From the NCBI GenBank assembly GCA_964017195.1, contig OZ024897.1, positions 40,976,924 to 41,040,923 on the forward strand: DNA of 64,000 bases. Direction: 5' to 3'. The first letter of the stretch is position 1, and each line of letters begins with the position of its first letter. Positions 32,220 to 43,379 of the stretch are shown piece by piece. Under the pieces are notes generated by a model. The model was not told the DNA's origin. It worked only from the letters and a program-made list of their open reading frames with translations, and made no database searches. The translations under genes and the position numbers were made by a program. The stretch is from Siderastrea radians (taxonomy: Eukaryota; Cnidaria; Anthozoa; Scleractinia; Rhizangiidae).

Positions 32220-32950
32220 CACTAGTGGCAAAATAAACTCAATTCAAAGTAAAATGTTCCTCTTCCTTCCGTTTCCCTGTGCAGGAAAATAAGCCACACG
32301 GTAGCCTTAAGGTTCTCTGTTACTTGTAGTTGGAATTATTAAATCGTAGTAAATACGTTGCACCTACCCTGGAGATTTAGGAGTCTGAGTCTAATGCTGA
32401 CAGTTCCTCTTTTATCTCAGCCCCTTTCTCGATAGTTGAGAGGGTACGCGAAATAGCCGAGCGAAAAAGCGGAAACCTGGAGCACCGCCTCCGCCCGGTC
32501 TCTTTTCGTCTTTTTCACCTCTCTCCAATCTCGCCACGCTGTTGATAGCTCGTGTTCTCGCGCGCACTATCGATCATCCAGAAAGGGACTACTAGCAGTC
32601 TAAGATTATGTGAACACATTGACGCATTCCTGTCGTTATGTCCGTGAAGAGTCGTGTCGATTCGGTGTTGTTCGGGTGATGTTCGGTATTCCCAAGAGAG
32701 CCACTTCGCTCTGTTTTCTGGCCTTGTCGGAGATGTCTTCGTTATTTTAGGCGCTGATGTATTTTTTAACTAGGGTAATGCATGATTTCACGCTCAGTAG
32801 CATTCAATATGTTGCAGTAAGATTTAAGAGAAATAGCGTTGGATCACAGCGATGTGATTATACTTGTGTTAGTTTGTGAAGCATACACATTCGATAACAA
32901 CGATCGATTTGCGGTTCGGATTACATCATCAGAAATATTTTATGGTGCAA
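32220..32950. other. No recognised feature
   Basis: No gene, repeat or RNA structure was recognised in this stretch. Confidence 0.3.
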
Positions 32951-33370
32951 GCCCGGGGGGGGGTTCTCCCTTATATAAGCTATATAGGTATGTGTGGCGC
33001 CAAAGGGTACGGTTTTTGAGCCTTTTTGGTCTGAAATAGGGTAAAGATTTTGACCATTTTGGTCTGAAATAGGGTGACGTTTGTGCACTCTGATATGGGA
33101 TCTGGTATGGCTCTACAAGAAGCCATCTTTTTATTAACTTTCTTCTCCAAAGAACTCAGGTTTGATTAACGTTGGGAATTTAAAGCCCTTCTCAAATGTT
33201 TAAGCAAACGAAATCGGGTTCGGGTCTGGTCTAAAATAGGGTATCAAATTTTGGGTCACGTCTGAAATAAGGTAGGGAAAATCACATATTTGGTCTGAAA
33301 TAGGGTAAGGGTTTCCAGAAGCGCGCGCCGCCCCCGTCCAAATCTTCGGGAAGTACCCCCCGGGGGGTGC
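32951..33370. mobile_element. MITE-like element with CCCGGGGGG ends and internal TCTGAAATAGGGTA repeats
   Basis: Left CCCGGGGGGGGGTTCTCCC is answered by GGGAAGTACCCCCCGGGG on the right. Inside, the phrase GGTCTGAAATAGGGTA recurs at least four times in slightly varied form. A related GC-rich end appears near 42043. Confidence 0.6.
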
Positions 33371-33470
33371 AATGACCCAAATGTTTGATTTTAGTGGTGT
33401 GACTGGACTGCATGAATTCTGTATTGGAAAATTCAATTCAGCTTTTGTGGCTTCTGTCCATTGGCGATTG

Positions 33471-33655
33471 TTATTCAAGAGCTACGTTTAGCTGGTCTTT
33501 GATGGTCTGGGCAAATAATGTGGTTTTCCGCAGCACTTGCAGATTCTTTAAATTTATCAATTTGTATACACGAAGAATCGAATGAAATTTATGCTTCATT
33601 GACTTTTGCTGTTGTTTTATACTTGATACCACCAAATGAATGAAGGCAAAGATAA
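33471..33655 (-). CDS. Candidate 3'-terminal exon, unknown protein
   Basis: A good acceptor (CACGCGATTGCAG) precedes a 61-codon frame beginning hydrophobic (IFAFIHLVVSSI) and continuing with many Lys, Leu and Gln residues (KNLQVLRKTTLFAQTIKDQL) to a stop. It could be the end of a membrane protein on the minus strand. No partner exon was identified with certainty. Confidence 0.3.
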
Positions 33656-34196
33656 CTGCAATCGCGTGAGGGGTCAATTAAGCATTTTGAAGGGATCCCA
33701 AAATAGGCCGATTCTACTTTTATTTACAGATCGGTCACCCAAACAAAATTCGTAAGTTATCTCGGCTATGCCTCTTGAAAATGTAGACCAATAACTAGTC
33801 AATATGACAACTAGTAGTTAATTCACACAAAATTCACAAAAATACATAAATTATTAAATACAAAAAAAAATTATAAACTAAGATACGAATGATTAAAGGT
33901 TCGGTTCCACCCGCAAATAGCAGAAGCTAATCGAGGTGGGCGGAGCTACAAGGGTACAGCAGTCACAATTATGTAAGGATAATTAAATAAACACAATATA
34001 CAATTAAACAAGGATACTAAAACTAAATAACTGTCTAACTATATATACAACTTTAAGGAATTTGCATTCAAGAACTACACGAATTACAGAAAACACAATT
34101 AGTAGAGGAGAGGAAGAAAGGATGCGACAGAACAGGAAAATTGATCAGTTATACTACATACTTTGCAATTTTCTGCAGTAAAATAGGTACTTCAAC

Positions 34197-34375
34197 TTAA
34201 TCATCCTCAGCCTCCAGTATCGAAAGCAACATATTTTGAATATGCTTCAGTAAAAACGCTCTTGTGGAGTTGACCAGATAAGATAAAAAGAAGATGCTTT
34301 CAATTATCAGCCCAACAAGAGAAACGAGTAATGAAAAACCGAGATTTATATGTGAAAAATTCGTGAGAAGAGAAA
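34197..34375 (-). CDS. Candidate 3'-terminal exon encoding a membrane helix
   Basis: A long polypyrimidine tract and TTGTCAG acceptor are followed by a frame with a strong helix (LGFSLLVSLVGLIIESIFFL) and an acidic end (LSILEAEDD-stop). The splice context makes it more than a chance ORF. It may belong with the exon at 33471-33655 as alternative last exons of one gene. Family unknown. Confidence 0.3.
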
Positions 34376-34630
34376 CTGACAAGAGAAAACAAGTTAGAAA
34401 ATTAGATCAAATTTCATTGTTTATTAAGGATTAACAGAGAGAAACATATCGAACATATTGGTGACATAAAATACAAAACTCTCCTAGCAGAAATTAAAAA
34501 AAAAAAAAAAAACAAGCGAAAAAGCATCAACATGCAACCACGAGATCTCCCGGTCCGTGGGACGGTTATTCAAGACTTCTCTCACCCAAATCATCTCTCT
34601 AGACAGATCACAGACATCTCACTAGACAGT

Positions 34631-35002
34631 CTAGTTACTTCGAAGCAGCACATTTACGGGATTTTTTTCCTTAGGCTGATATTCCAAGTCTGAAGAAAAC
34701 GTCCCCGCTGTTGATATACGCTGCACTGGCAGCGGCTTCCGGTGTAGTGTCTCTTTGCCTGCCAAGTCAGGTGCCACAAAGCGGGGAACAAACGGAGGCA
34801 TGGGAACAAACGGAGGCATGGGAACAAACGGAGACATTGGAACAAAAGGAGACATGGGAACAAACGGAAGCATGGGAACAAACGGAGACATGGGAACAAA
34901 CGGAGGCATGGGAGAAGGATGATGCTCTCTCTTGGTGTAAAAAGCCTCGGATTCAGGCCCCTTGCGATCGCGAAGAGTTGGAAATAAGGAGAGAAGATAC
35001 AA
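34631..35002 (-). CDS. ORF with in-frame 18-bp minisatellite (PPFVPM repeats)
   Basis: The 123-codon minus frame contains eight or so copies of a six-residue PFVPMP/S unit from about 34785 to 34915. It then leads into PRFVAPDLAGKETLHRKPLP and a stop. The repeat unit is exactly 18 bp, so the frame is kept. It may be a repeat-rich exon or simply a minisatellite in non-coding DNA. No signal or domain was recognised. Confidence 0.3.
   Translation of the reverse strand: MYLLSLFPTLRDRKGPESEAFYTKREHHPSPMPPFVPMSPFVPMLPFVPMSPFVPMSPFVPMPPFVPMPPFVPRFVAPDLAGKETLHRKPLPVQRISTAGTFSSDLEYQPKEKNPVNVLLRSN
34785..34915. repeat. 18-bp minisatellite, about 7-8 copies
   Basis: The unit is GGAACAAACGGAGGCATG with A/G changes between copies. 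Confidence 0.9.
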
Positions 35003-35229
35003 GAGTTTAGTTACCAGTCAAATAGAGAAAACAAAACCATGTATTATATTATATTGTCCTATGACATAGAATATAACAACACGAGAGAAATATAAAAAGC
35101 AAGAGCCGGACACGAGTGTTTTTTACATTTCTCAAGTGAGCTCAAATGTCCGAAGAATTTTATGGCAATATAACAAATACTTTTTGCTTTTTTATACGCT
35201 TTAAGATACAGAATTTAAGCTAAGGTGAA

Positions 35230-35922
35230 AACTGAAGTGAAACGAGTTCTCACACCCTTACTTCTTTAACTTGGCTAGTGTTTCATATTTAGACTACGCA
35301 GATATAGTCTGGGGGGACCAGCCTGGGTTGAAATCTGAGATGGACCAATTACAGGGCTTTCAAAATAAGTTTGCCAAAAAGGTTTTAAGGAAGAACGTTT
35401 CTTCCAAAGAAGCTTTAAAAACTCTAAAGTGGTTGCCACTGGAATGTCGTCGACGTGAGCATCGTTGTGAATTAGTTCAAAATGCTATTAAGGGAAATAT
35501 CCCTGAACATTTTGACAACTTTCGATCGTCACTCAACTCTTCTCACGGCTATAATACCAGGAATGGCTATCTGCCCAGACTACCTAAAGTTAAGTCTGAT
35601 TGGGGTAGACGCGTCACCTCATTCCAAGCCTTTAACGACTGGATGGCTCTTCCCATGGACTTGAGGAGGCCCATGCCATGCAATACATTTAAAAGGCTCT
35701 TGAACATCTTTTTATCAAATCAAATTATATGATTCAATAGTTTTAGCAATATATGTATATATATTTTAAGGACCTTTGATCTATTTTTACCATATTTGTA
35801 CTTTTTATATTCTTAGTTTTAGCTTGTATCTATTATAATGTTTAGTTTTATTTTATTCTTTTGTTATAGAGGACCTCCCTGAAAACCACTCAACGTGATG
35901 GGAGTATCCTCTTTAAAGATTA

Positions 35923-35985
<63 letters not shown>
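35230..35985 (+). mobile_element. 5'-truncated LINE, RT C-terminal region, with TTA tail
   Basis: The frame 35271-35732 reads LDYADIVWGDQPGLKSEMDQ, then RRREHRCELVQNAI and HGYNTRNG, ending at FLSNQII-stop. These are C-terminal phrases common in CR1/L2-like LINE proteins. The element ends in a (TTA)n run at 35921-35985, which doubles as its tail. Confidence 0.75.
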
Positions 35986-35986
<1 letters not shown>

Positions 35987-35989
35987 TTT

Positions 35990-37000
35990 TTTGGGCCAAA
36001 TCACTAGTCCATATTCTTAGATATTTCACTCCCCTAAATCTCTACAGTGATTTAGACGTCAGGAAGACATTCTTTCAACTGCAGAGAAGTCTCCACAGAG
36101 AATTACATGACAAGAACACCTTTCTAATTAACATTTTTGTTTAGTCGCACGGATTACACCTCGAAAATAACGAAACATGCCATTTATAGTACCTTTGACG
36201 TGTTTGCTGCCATTCCCCCTCCCTACGTCATTTATTATAATTCATTTCGTTTGCTTTTTAACTCAGTATTATAAAATGAAACAAAACACTTCATAAATAT
36301 CAGGCCTTCGATCCTCCAAACAATGAGAGGCGTCCCCTCCTTTAACTGCATTACAGGCCCACAGTCAGGGGGTTACCTTTAGATAGCCTGCGAATTTCAC
36401 AGCGGTAAAACATAGACGCGTGCTCAGTTCCCGCCATAATTACCCCGTCGTATTGGCGACGACCGGGTCTAGTAATACCCGTTTTTCTGTTAATTGTTTT
36501 TTACTAGGTTACTTTCCCCAGACTTCCGGTTTTCAGTCAGTTAAGCAACAGTTCCTTGATGGACGTTTTTTCTTTCGGTAGATACCCGTTTCTTTTAGAA
36601 TTCAGAACAATTTTGTTTTTATCAATAAATCTATTTAAATTTCCGTGCCCTTGTTATTCAGAATTATGCTGAGATGTCAGTTCGTTTTACAAAACGTGAC
36701 ATTACTGAGTCACGCTATAGTCAAAGTATATTTCGTCTCGTTCCTTCTTCGCGAAGGGTAGAACAGATGTTGACCAAGGAATGAGGGATAGGATAGGAGT
36801 TCATACTATCATGGATTCATATTATCACAGGGAGAAGGGTGCGGAGAAGACGTAGGGAGGGGGAAATGGCAATGGCAAAGGTAAGATAAATCACCAACTT
36901 CAAATATTTACACCACTTGGGCTCGTATTTTGAGTGACCCCTGCACCCTGAGGGGAGGGAGAACCCTGGGAGTGTGCTTGTTTTGCAAAGGAAAGTACCG
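35990..37000. other. No recognised gene
   Basis: I see no supported feature between the LINE tail and 37 kb. Confidence 0.3.
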
Positions 37001-38780
37001 ACAACAAAGTCGAAAGTATCAATTTAACTGCAAAACTTAACGCCGTTTCTGAACTTCAAACTTACGCTTTTTATGTTATGTGTTCAAATGAAGAAACTGT
37101 CATCTACAAGTTTTCTCAGCGAGAAATTCCGTTTTCCGGGAGAGTTTATGCGTCGTTTTCCTTCGGTTCTTGTTCTACTCTACACAACTGTGGAGAGTTG
37201 TTATCTCAGTAAACGCTTTATTCAACTCTCTAAAATCAATACTTACAATCATATAGGAAATAGATATCACGTAGTCGTATATGTTCTATTTATTAACCTC
37301 AAACACTACAAGTTCGTACTCGGCAGGCTCCGCTTACCGATTTTTCGCGTGCTTCATTTCTCACCAAGGCGCCTGCTCACAGGCTGGCTTTCTAAAGACT
37401 GATCACAATCTAGTCACAACGGAGATACGCTCTTCATCTCAATTAGAAAGGCCCCGTTCATAAGCATTGCCGCCTGAAAGAAATAAGGGAGCGCGTTCGA
37501 ACCTTTTTAGGCAATGCCGACCAGGTACAAGACATTTAGTTTTTAAGTGAAGACAAATTCTTCTGGAATTACTATAGAATTCTTAACATACCATTGACCA
37601 TCTGGTTTTCAAACTCTCTGTTGTTCATGTCACATCGTTAAATGATAACGATAAAATCGTTATTAGATCTATTTAATTTGTATCTGTTTTTTCTGCTATT
37701 TTAATTTTTATATTCACTTTTAAATATTTTTTAAATTTTGTACAGTTGGTGTGATATCCATAGAGATTTTACCAACTGAATACCCACTCTCATCAGTCTT
37801 ATTTTTAAAGGTTTTTCGGTGTTGGGATGACGAAATAAGCATATATTTGTAGTAAAGTGTATATCATCGGTTATTATAAAAGTGGCGCGATCCAAACCTC
37901 AGTCAATTTTGTGAACAGTACAGTTAAAATCACAATTAAAGTTTGAGGAACAGAAATCCTTGCATATCTTTGTCGTGGTTCTTCCGCTGTTTGGACCAGA
38001 TTGACTAAAGTAGACCTTCGCTGGAAGGGGGCCCAGTTTCCTTTGCTGACAATATGTTACCCTTACGAAACATGGCCTTTTCAAATCTTAAATTAGCACC
38101 GGCGAAATAACTACTTCAACACGGTCAAATGCCTCCGCGGGCAAACGCCTCATCAAAGACGCAGTAGATACAGTAGTTTACTTCATTTAAAAGGTACCTT
38201 TTACGGCGAAAGAGATAGAGTGAGACAGACAGACAGAAATGGTTAAGAGCAGACTTAAATACTATATATGGACAAGAGATCGGCTCCTTATAGTGGGATA
38301 TACGAGGCTCCACCCGAAAGAGGAGCCTTTTTCACGCTTGAAGTGTACGAAAGGGTGTGTTAAAGGCTCGCAACTGAAAGGGAATGCCCCTCAGAGTTTT
38401 TGTAAGTGAAAAATATTTGCAAAATTTTGGCAGAAATCCCAAAGCAAAAATATGCGAAAGCCTAGGGTTTTCGAGACACTTAACCGCTTTTGGCTTATTT
38501 TTTAGGTATAAAAACGGCAATGTTGTTCTACGTATATGGAAGGGGTACTGTTTCGACAAAAATTAGTATATTAAAGGGCGAGGTTTTGCACTTCGGAGCG
38601 AGCCTCCTCGTGCGAAACTTTATTGAGTACCTCCCCTTCTTAGTCGTCTGATCAAGTCATATTACTGACTCTTAGTATTCTATCAGTGGACAATATTTTG
38701 AAGAGGCAAGCTTGTTTGTTTGTCTTCGATTGTCTCCATGGCACGTGTGTGACCCTATCAGGAACTATTTTGCAAGAGCT
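37000..38780. other. Unassigned, probably repeat-derived
   Basis: Open frames at 37073-37402 and 38332-38566 lack domains. The wording of the DNA (CGGCAGGCTCCGCTTACCG and neighbours) is repeat-like, but no boundaries could be set. Confidence 0.25.
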
Positions 38781-38790
38781 AGCCATATGA

Positions 38791-38800
38791 TATAAATACA
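38791..38800 (+). promoter_or_regulatory. TATA-box candidate
   Basis: TATAAATACA lies 43 bp upstream of an ATG that starts a short exon with a consensus donor. The spacing suits a start site near 38820. Confidence 0.35.
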
Positions 38801-38833
38801 AGGAAAAAGAAATCATCTGTCCAGCTACCAAGG

Positions 38834-38869
38834 ATGAAACTGGAGTTCGGCCTTCAAAGTTTCTTCAGT
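38834..38869 (+). CDS. Candidate first coding exon (12 codons)
   Basis: ATG opens MKLEFGLQSFFS and stops at a perfect GTAAGT donor. With the TATA box upstream it looks like the start of a gene, possibly a secreted protein whose leader continues in the next exon. No second exon was found. Confidence 0.3.
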
Positions 38870-39025
38870 GTAAGTCTCCACCATTAGACATAAGAAATCT
38901 ATATTCTAGAAGTTTATTCAAGCAACACGTGAACGAACATTTTATGTATGAACAATTAATCTTACTTTTTATTGTCTGTTCTTTAGATTTCACATTTCAG
39001 CATTTTTCTTTCTCATTTTTTTTTT

Positions 39026-39177
39026 CGAGCTAAAGGAACACGCGAGGGAAAGCGAAACTCACCTGCCGCGTCGGAAGGCCACGCGTGTGATTAGCCGCTA
39101 GTGCGGGTCATCACGCGCGCGTCACGTAGGCACGCGGCAAACGATTTTCGCGTTCGCTCGCGTGTTCCTTTTGCTCG
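39026..39177. repeat. 152-bp GC-rich foldback hairpin
   Basis: CGAGCTAAAGGAACACGCGAG is answered by CTCGCGTGTTCCTTTTGCTCG, with further matches inside (TGCCGCGT / ACGCGGCA). MITE-like, no coding. Confidence 0.65.
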
Positions 39178-39199
39178 ACTATCCCTAAGTGGGTAGGTA

Positions 39200-40780
39200 C
39201 TTCATATATAGCCATGTTTCGCTAGTTAAGGTCTAACACTTGCCCAGAGCAGAATATTTCATCTTTCAAACGGTGAAACACTAGACACAGTTTCCAAGTA
39301 AATGGTTTAAAAGATCGAGCCCTTTATATGAACTACTTGGCGATTTGTTCACGGTTTAATAGTATAATGTGAGGAAGCTGTCCACATTGTTAGCTGAATT
39401 CGTAAAGACGTACGGCGCGTTGAAGTTCAAATAGAGACAGGGAAATTGACCGTCATCGGTTCATGCCTGTCTTCCATAAAACCTTTAAATCGGTTAGTTC
39501 ACGTTATAATGCGTTAGAGGACGGAAACAAAACACACCAGGGTGTATAGCGCAAGTGCAGAGGCATCGTTTTCCTCACTAAGGCCTGTTGTTTTGTGACG
39601 GCCTCGCTGCTGTTGCCGACGTGTTTTGGTAAAGTCCAAAACAGCAAAATGTATAAAAATCTCACACCGTGAAAAGGGGAAAAGAGGGCGCTTTGCGTAC
39701 ACATACATACACACATACACACACTTTGTTTTCACTCGAATTTACTGAGTAGCTCTGTTGAGCTAATATCTTTAAGTAAAAAAAATAGTAATAATAAAAT
39801 AATAATGAAAAGGAAGTTGATTGATTAATTAAATCATCCATTATCTTGCGTATGATCTATCGGTTTCCGTACGGCTACATTTTAGAATCACAACTGGATG
39901 ATCAAATCAAATTGTTGGCAACTTAAGTTCGCTGACAAGGTTCTTCTCTTTTCGCTCATAGAAACTATGTTTACATTCAAGCTTATCATTTTACGTTTAA
40001 TCAAGAAATAGAAAATGAAGGGAAATGGCGTGAGTGCGAGCCTGCAGTAAACAGGAAGAGGGGTTTGGAAAATGAGAAGTTTATGTTAACCTGAGCCAAA
40101 GGCGAGGATTTACATGAATTGTAGCACATCTGGATTCTCCCAAACTCCTCCTTATTTGATCATAATTGACTTAAACTGAGATACATAGATAAGAAATAAA
40201 TAATTATAAGAACTTGTCACTGCCGGCTAACGGGGAATGTTGCACTGATCGTTAAGGTTGTTACACTATACTTCCACTTCAAAATTTTACCCTATTTCTG
40301 TCTAACGCTATTTACACTCGTGTCATGCAGAACATCCCTGTTCACAGTGTCTCGGCGGACTTGCCATTTTTTTCTGCCCAGTGCCTAGGCGTTTTATTTG
40401 GCCTTTTTTTTTTTTCATTGATTTTTGTTTTGTTTTGTTTTTTTTTTGGTTTTGGTTTTTTTTTTTTTTTGCACGTAAGAGGTTTTTAATATACTCAACT
40501 TAACAAAAGAGCTAGTTTACAAGACTAATACAGAGCATAAACACAGGAGCTAATTTACAGAACTAATACAACACTTACAAAAGAAGGGCTTAATTACAAC
40601 TGAAACAATATAACACCTTACTTTGATAACAGGGCAAGTAGGAATATATCCTTGTTACCAGCGCCAAACCTGGAACAGATGCAAGCCAGGTTGATTAAGT
40701 GAAACAAAACAAACCGAGAGCATCTGCCGATATTGCAATGTTTTTGCGTTCAATACAGTTTCCATAAAAAACAAGTATCA
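39200..40780. other. No recognised gene; T-rich tract
   Basis: A long T-rich and G/T-rich run lies at about 40405-40475. Nothing else could be supported. Confidence 0.3.
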
Positions 40781-40789
40781 ATTCCTGTT

Positions 40790-42876
40790 TTACTTGATGA
40801 GCTTGATTATTACCTCGCCATCTCCACGTCTTACTCCTTCAGTATTCTCCTGATTCTTGCCACCATTATACGACCCTCCACCTCCAGCCACCGTCCCCTT
40901 GTGTTCTTTAACTTCGTTTGCTTCAATTCCTCCACCGGAATATCCACCTCCTCCCCCAGGATATGATGTGGCTGCCCCCCCGCCACCGAAACCCCCGTTG
41001 GAAACTCCAGGCCTGCTTAGGCCCCCGAGTCCCCCATTCAAAAAGCTTTGCCCCCCTTCACAAGTCCCAGACGACTCCCCATTTCCGCGGTAACCCCCTC
41101 CCCCGGAGCCTTCGATTTTCTGCGACTGCGGACATAAGCTTCCTCCCAAACCATTGTACCCACCATGCCTTGTTCCATTCTTTGTTGTTTGTCCGTGGTC
41201 TCCATTTAATGAACTATTGACAGACTCTAACCCGGCTCCCCCTCCCCCACCCCCAGCGATGACAAGTGGTGTGTCGTCTACCTTGGTAACGAACGTCCCA
41301 CCACCCCCACCCCCAGGAACTGCGTTGGAGGATATTCCCACTTGTCCCTCCTGTCCTTCCTGTCCAACAAGGATTTTCAACTTTTCTCCAGCGTTGAGGC
41401 GGAAGAGTCCTTTAATCCTTGCGCCTTTTCCTCCGAGTGTCCAACCCGGCTTTTGGTTGTTATTGGTCCCATTTCCCCCTGACGCGCCATAGGCTGTTAC
41501 ACTGTACACTCCTGTTACTGGCACGCTCCATATTTGTATGCCGCCATCTAGATTTACTTTGCCCTCTAATGGTGTACCTTTGTACCCGGAAGTATCCCTT
41601 GGGCCTTCACGTCCTTTGGCGCCAAGGGAAGTGAAAGTCACGTGTACACAAAAGTCTGAAACAAACAGCGAGATCATTCATCTGTTAATCTAACCCAATT
41701 ATCATCCTCCCACCGTCGTTTTCAGGGGAGTCTATTTACCCGAGTCGACCGCGTGGGTGGCTGACCAAATCAGAGCGGTGATTAAATAACTTAATCAGAA
41801 CTTTACGCAAGAGCATGCAACTTGCGCCAAGGGCGAGAAGTGCGAGTTATATGTTTTCTTAATGTCTGTAAAAGGTGAGTTTTTTTGGACAATCATACAG
41901 CGTAGACAAACAACACTAAAGTAAACGCGGAACACTTATTGAAAAGGCTTTAATTTTTAGATATTTTTGTTCAGATGTCATTTGGTCTCTAAACAATTCG
42001 TAACGAGAAGTCTGTTCCTCCTAACGACCACTACGTTGATTTCCCGGGTGGTACTCCCTCAGAATTCCTATACGAATATGTGCCGCCCAATGGTGTTGTG
42101 GTTTTAGGACTCATTATCTAGAAAGGGGTATCCATATTCGAGACATTTTGTAGAACCGGGGGGGGGGGGGCATAGTGCAAACGCACGAAAGCTTCAAAGT
42201 ATCAGCAGCGATTTTAAATTATTTTGATAGAGTAATTCTTAAACAAAACGCGTTTGTTACAAATCCTGATTTGCGTAGACGCAGTCGTATTCCTGATGTA
42301 TAAGTCGAAAAAACAAAGCAATAACTTTTTTTAAACGGGGTATTGAAGTTTAGTAAGTATCTACGGAACAGGGTATTAAAAAATTGCCTATTTCCAAAAA
42401 CGGGGTATCACTTTGAAACCAAAACCCTTCTAACATGTCTAAAACGGAGTCTAAATTTGGAGGCCTGGGCAGCACACACTCCCGGATGAGTTTAACCTTT
42501 GAGTTATTCCTGCATCCTTACCAGGCTTATCGCTCTGTTTAACAGACTTTTTTCCAGAACGAACAATTTGCCCGTACATCCACCCTGCTCGCTCTGTGAG
42601 ACCTTGATCAAAGTGTCTAGCGGTGCTACTGGACAGTTCACAAAGTCCCTTGTTTGATGAGAGTTTGTAATTAAAAGACATGCATCCTTCTTTCCTTAAA
42701 CAAAGGTGCGCACATGAGAATTGGCTGGTAATCCGCTGACGTTCCATAACGTGGCCCTTCAAGCGGAAATTTGTTCTGGTTGTCATTAGTGACTCCACAA
42801 ACGTACATGAAGCACTTGTAACGAAGACGATAATGGTGAAAACACAAGCTGAATGGACGTACAAGTGGCAGATCAT
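40790..42876 (-). CDS. Secreted PAN/apple plus glycine-rich (ALK-like) protein
   Basis: Two exons: 42522-42876 and 40790-41655. The donor is CCTG|GTAAGG, the acceptor TTTCAG|ACTTTT, and the split codon is an Asp. They give 406 residues. Residues 1-25 are a signal peptide (MICHLYVHSACVFTIIVFVT). Residues about 26-105 form a PAN/apple domain with conserved Cys pairs (CAHLCLRKEGCMSFNYK). After a short collagen-like phrase (LGAKGREGP) comes a C-terminal glycine-rich region from about residue 150: GVYSVTAYGASGGNG, repeated GGGGGG, ending RRGDGEVIIKLIK. That region matches the style of the extracellular Gly-rich segment of ALK/LTK receptors, but no kinase or membrane helix follows. It is likely an extracellular adhesion or matrix protein; the ligand is unknown. 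An in-frame Met lies upstream of the signal peptide, but the chosen start gives the better leader. Confidence 0.8.
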
Positions 42877-43224
42877 GTTTGCTTCTTGCTGAAAACGAAT
42901 AAAAAATATTACTGTCACAGGAGCATATTACACATTGCTCTCTACTATACTGGTGTTGTGGGAAATTGAGAGGAAAGCTTACGTGAGGCATCATTGCTTA
43001 GTAAGGTTCGAGCTTTTCCTTTTGTCTCTCATAGGGAGTACTCGGAGAGAGAAGATTGGAAAGTGAACACGAGAGTGCGTGGGTGCGAAACTCGTCTACC
43101 GTGTGAATTGAACTGACATGCGAAAATCCCCTGGGGGCCGTGAGAATCGCACGGTTCCAACTTGCGTTCACTTTTGATCCCTTTTGGTCACTGTTTGAAT
43201 GGAGTAACAAATCAACTGTGATCA

Positions 43225-43315
43225 AGCTCGATTTCGAACCCAAGTCGACGCAAAGTCTCTCACCACCAAGCCACCCAAGTAGTTGGCCTAACGCAAGTCC
43301 GTATAGATCACACTT
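43225..43315 (-). mobile_element. tRNA-derived SINE head, tentative
   Basis: The minus strand has an A-box-like TGGCTTGGTGGT and, about 30 nt on, a B-box GGTTCGAAATC. No full tRNA fold forms. No tail was defined. Confidence 0.4.
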
Positions 43316-43379
43316 GCAATTTTTCCAAACCTTGCATCTCGTTTCAGTCGTTTGTCCCAGCGGGGTGTAACAACGACTT

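Noticed and set aside
34711..35010. Plus-strand ORF with EQTEAW repeats
   Set aside because: It is the other strand of the 18-bp minisatellite; the minus frame fits its flanks better, and neither is certain.
40857..41492. Proline-rich plus-strand ORFs
   Set aside because: They are antisense shadows of the glycine-rich exon of the minus-strand PAN gene.
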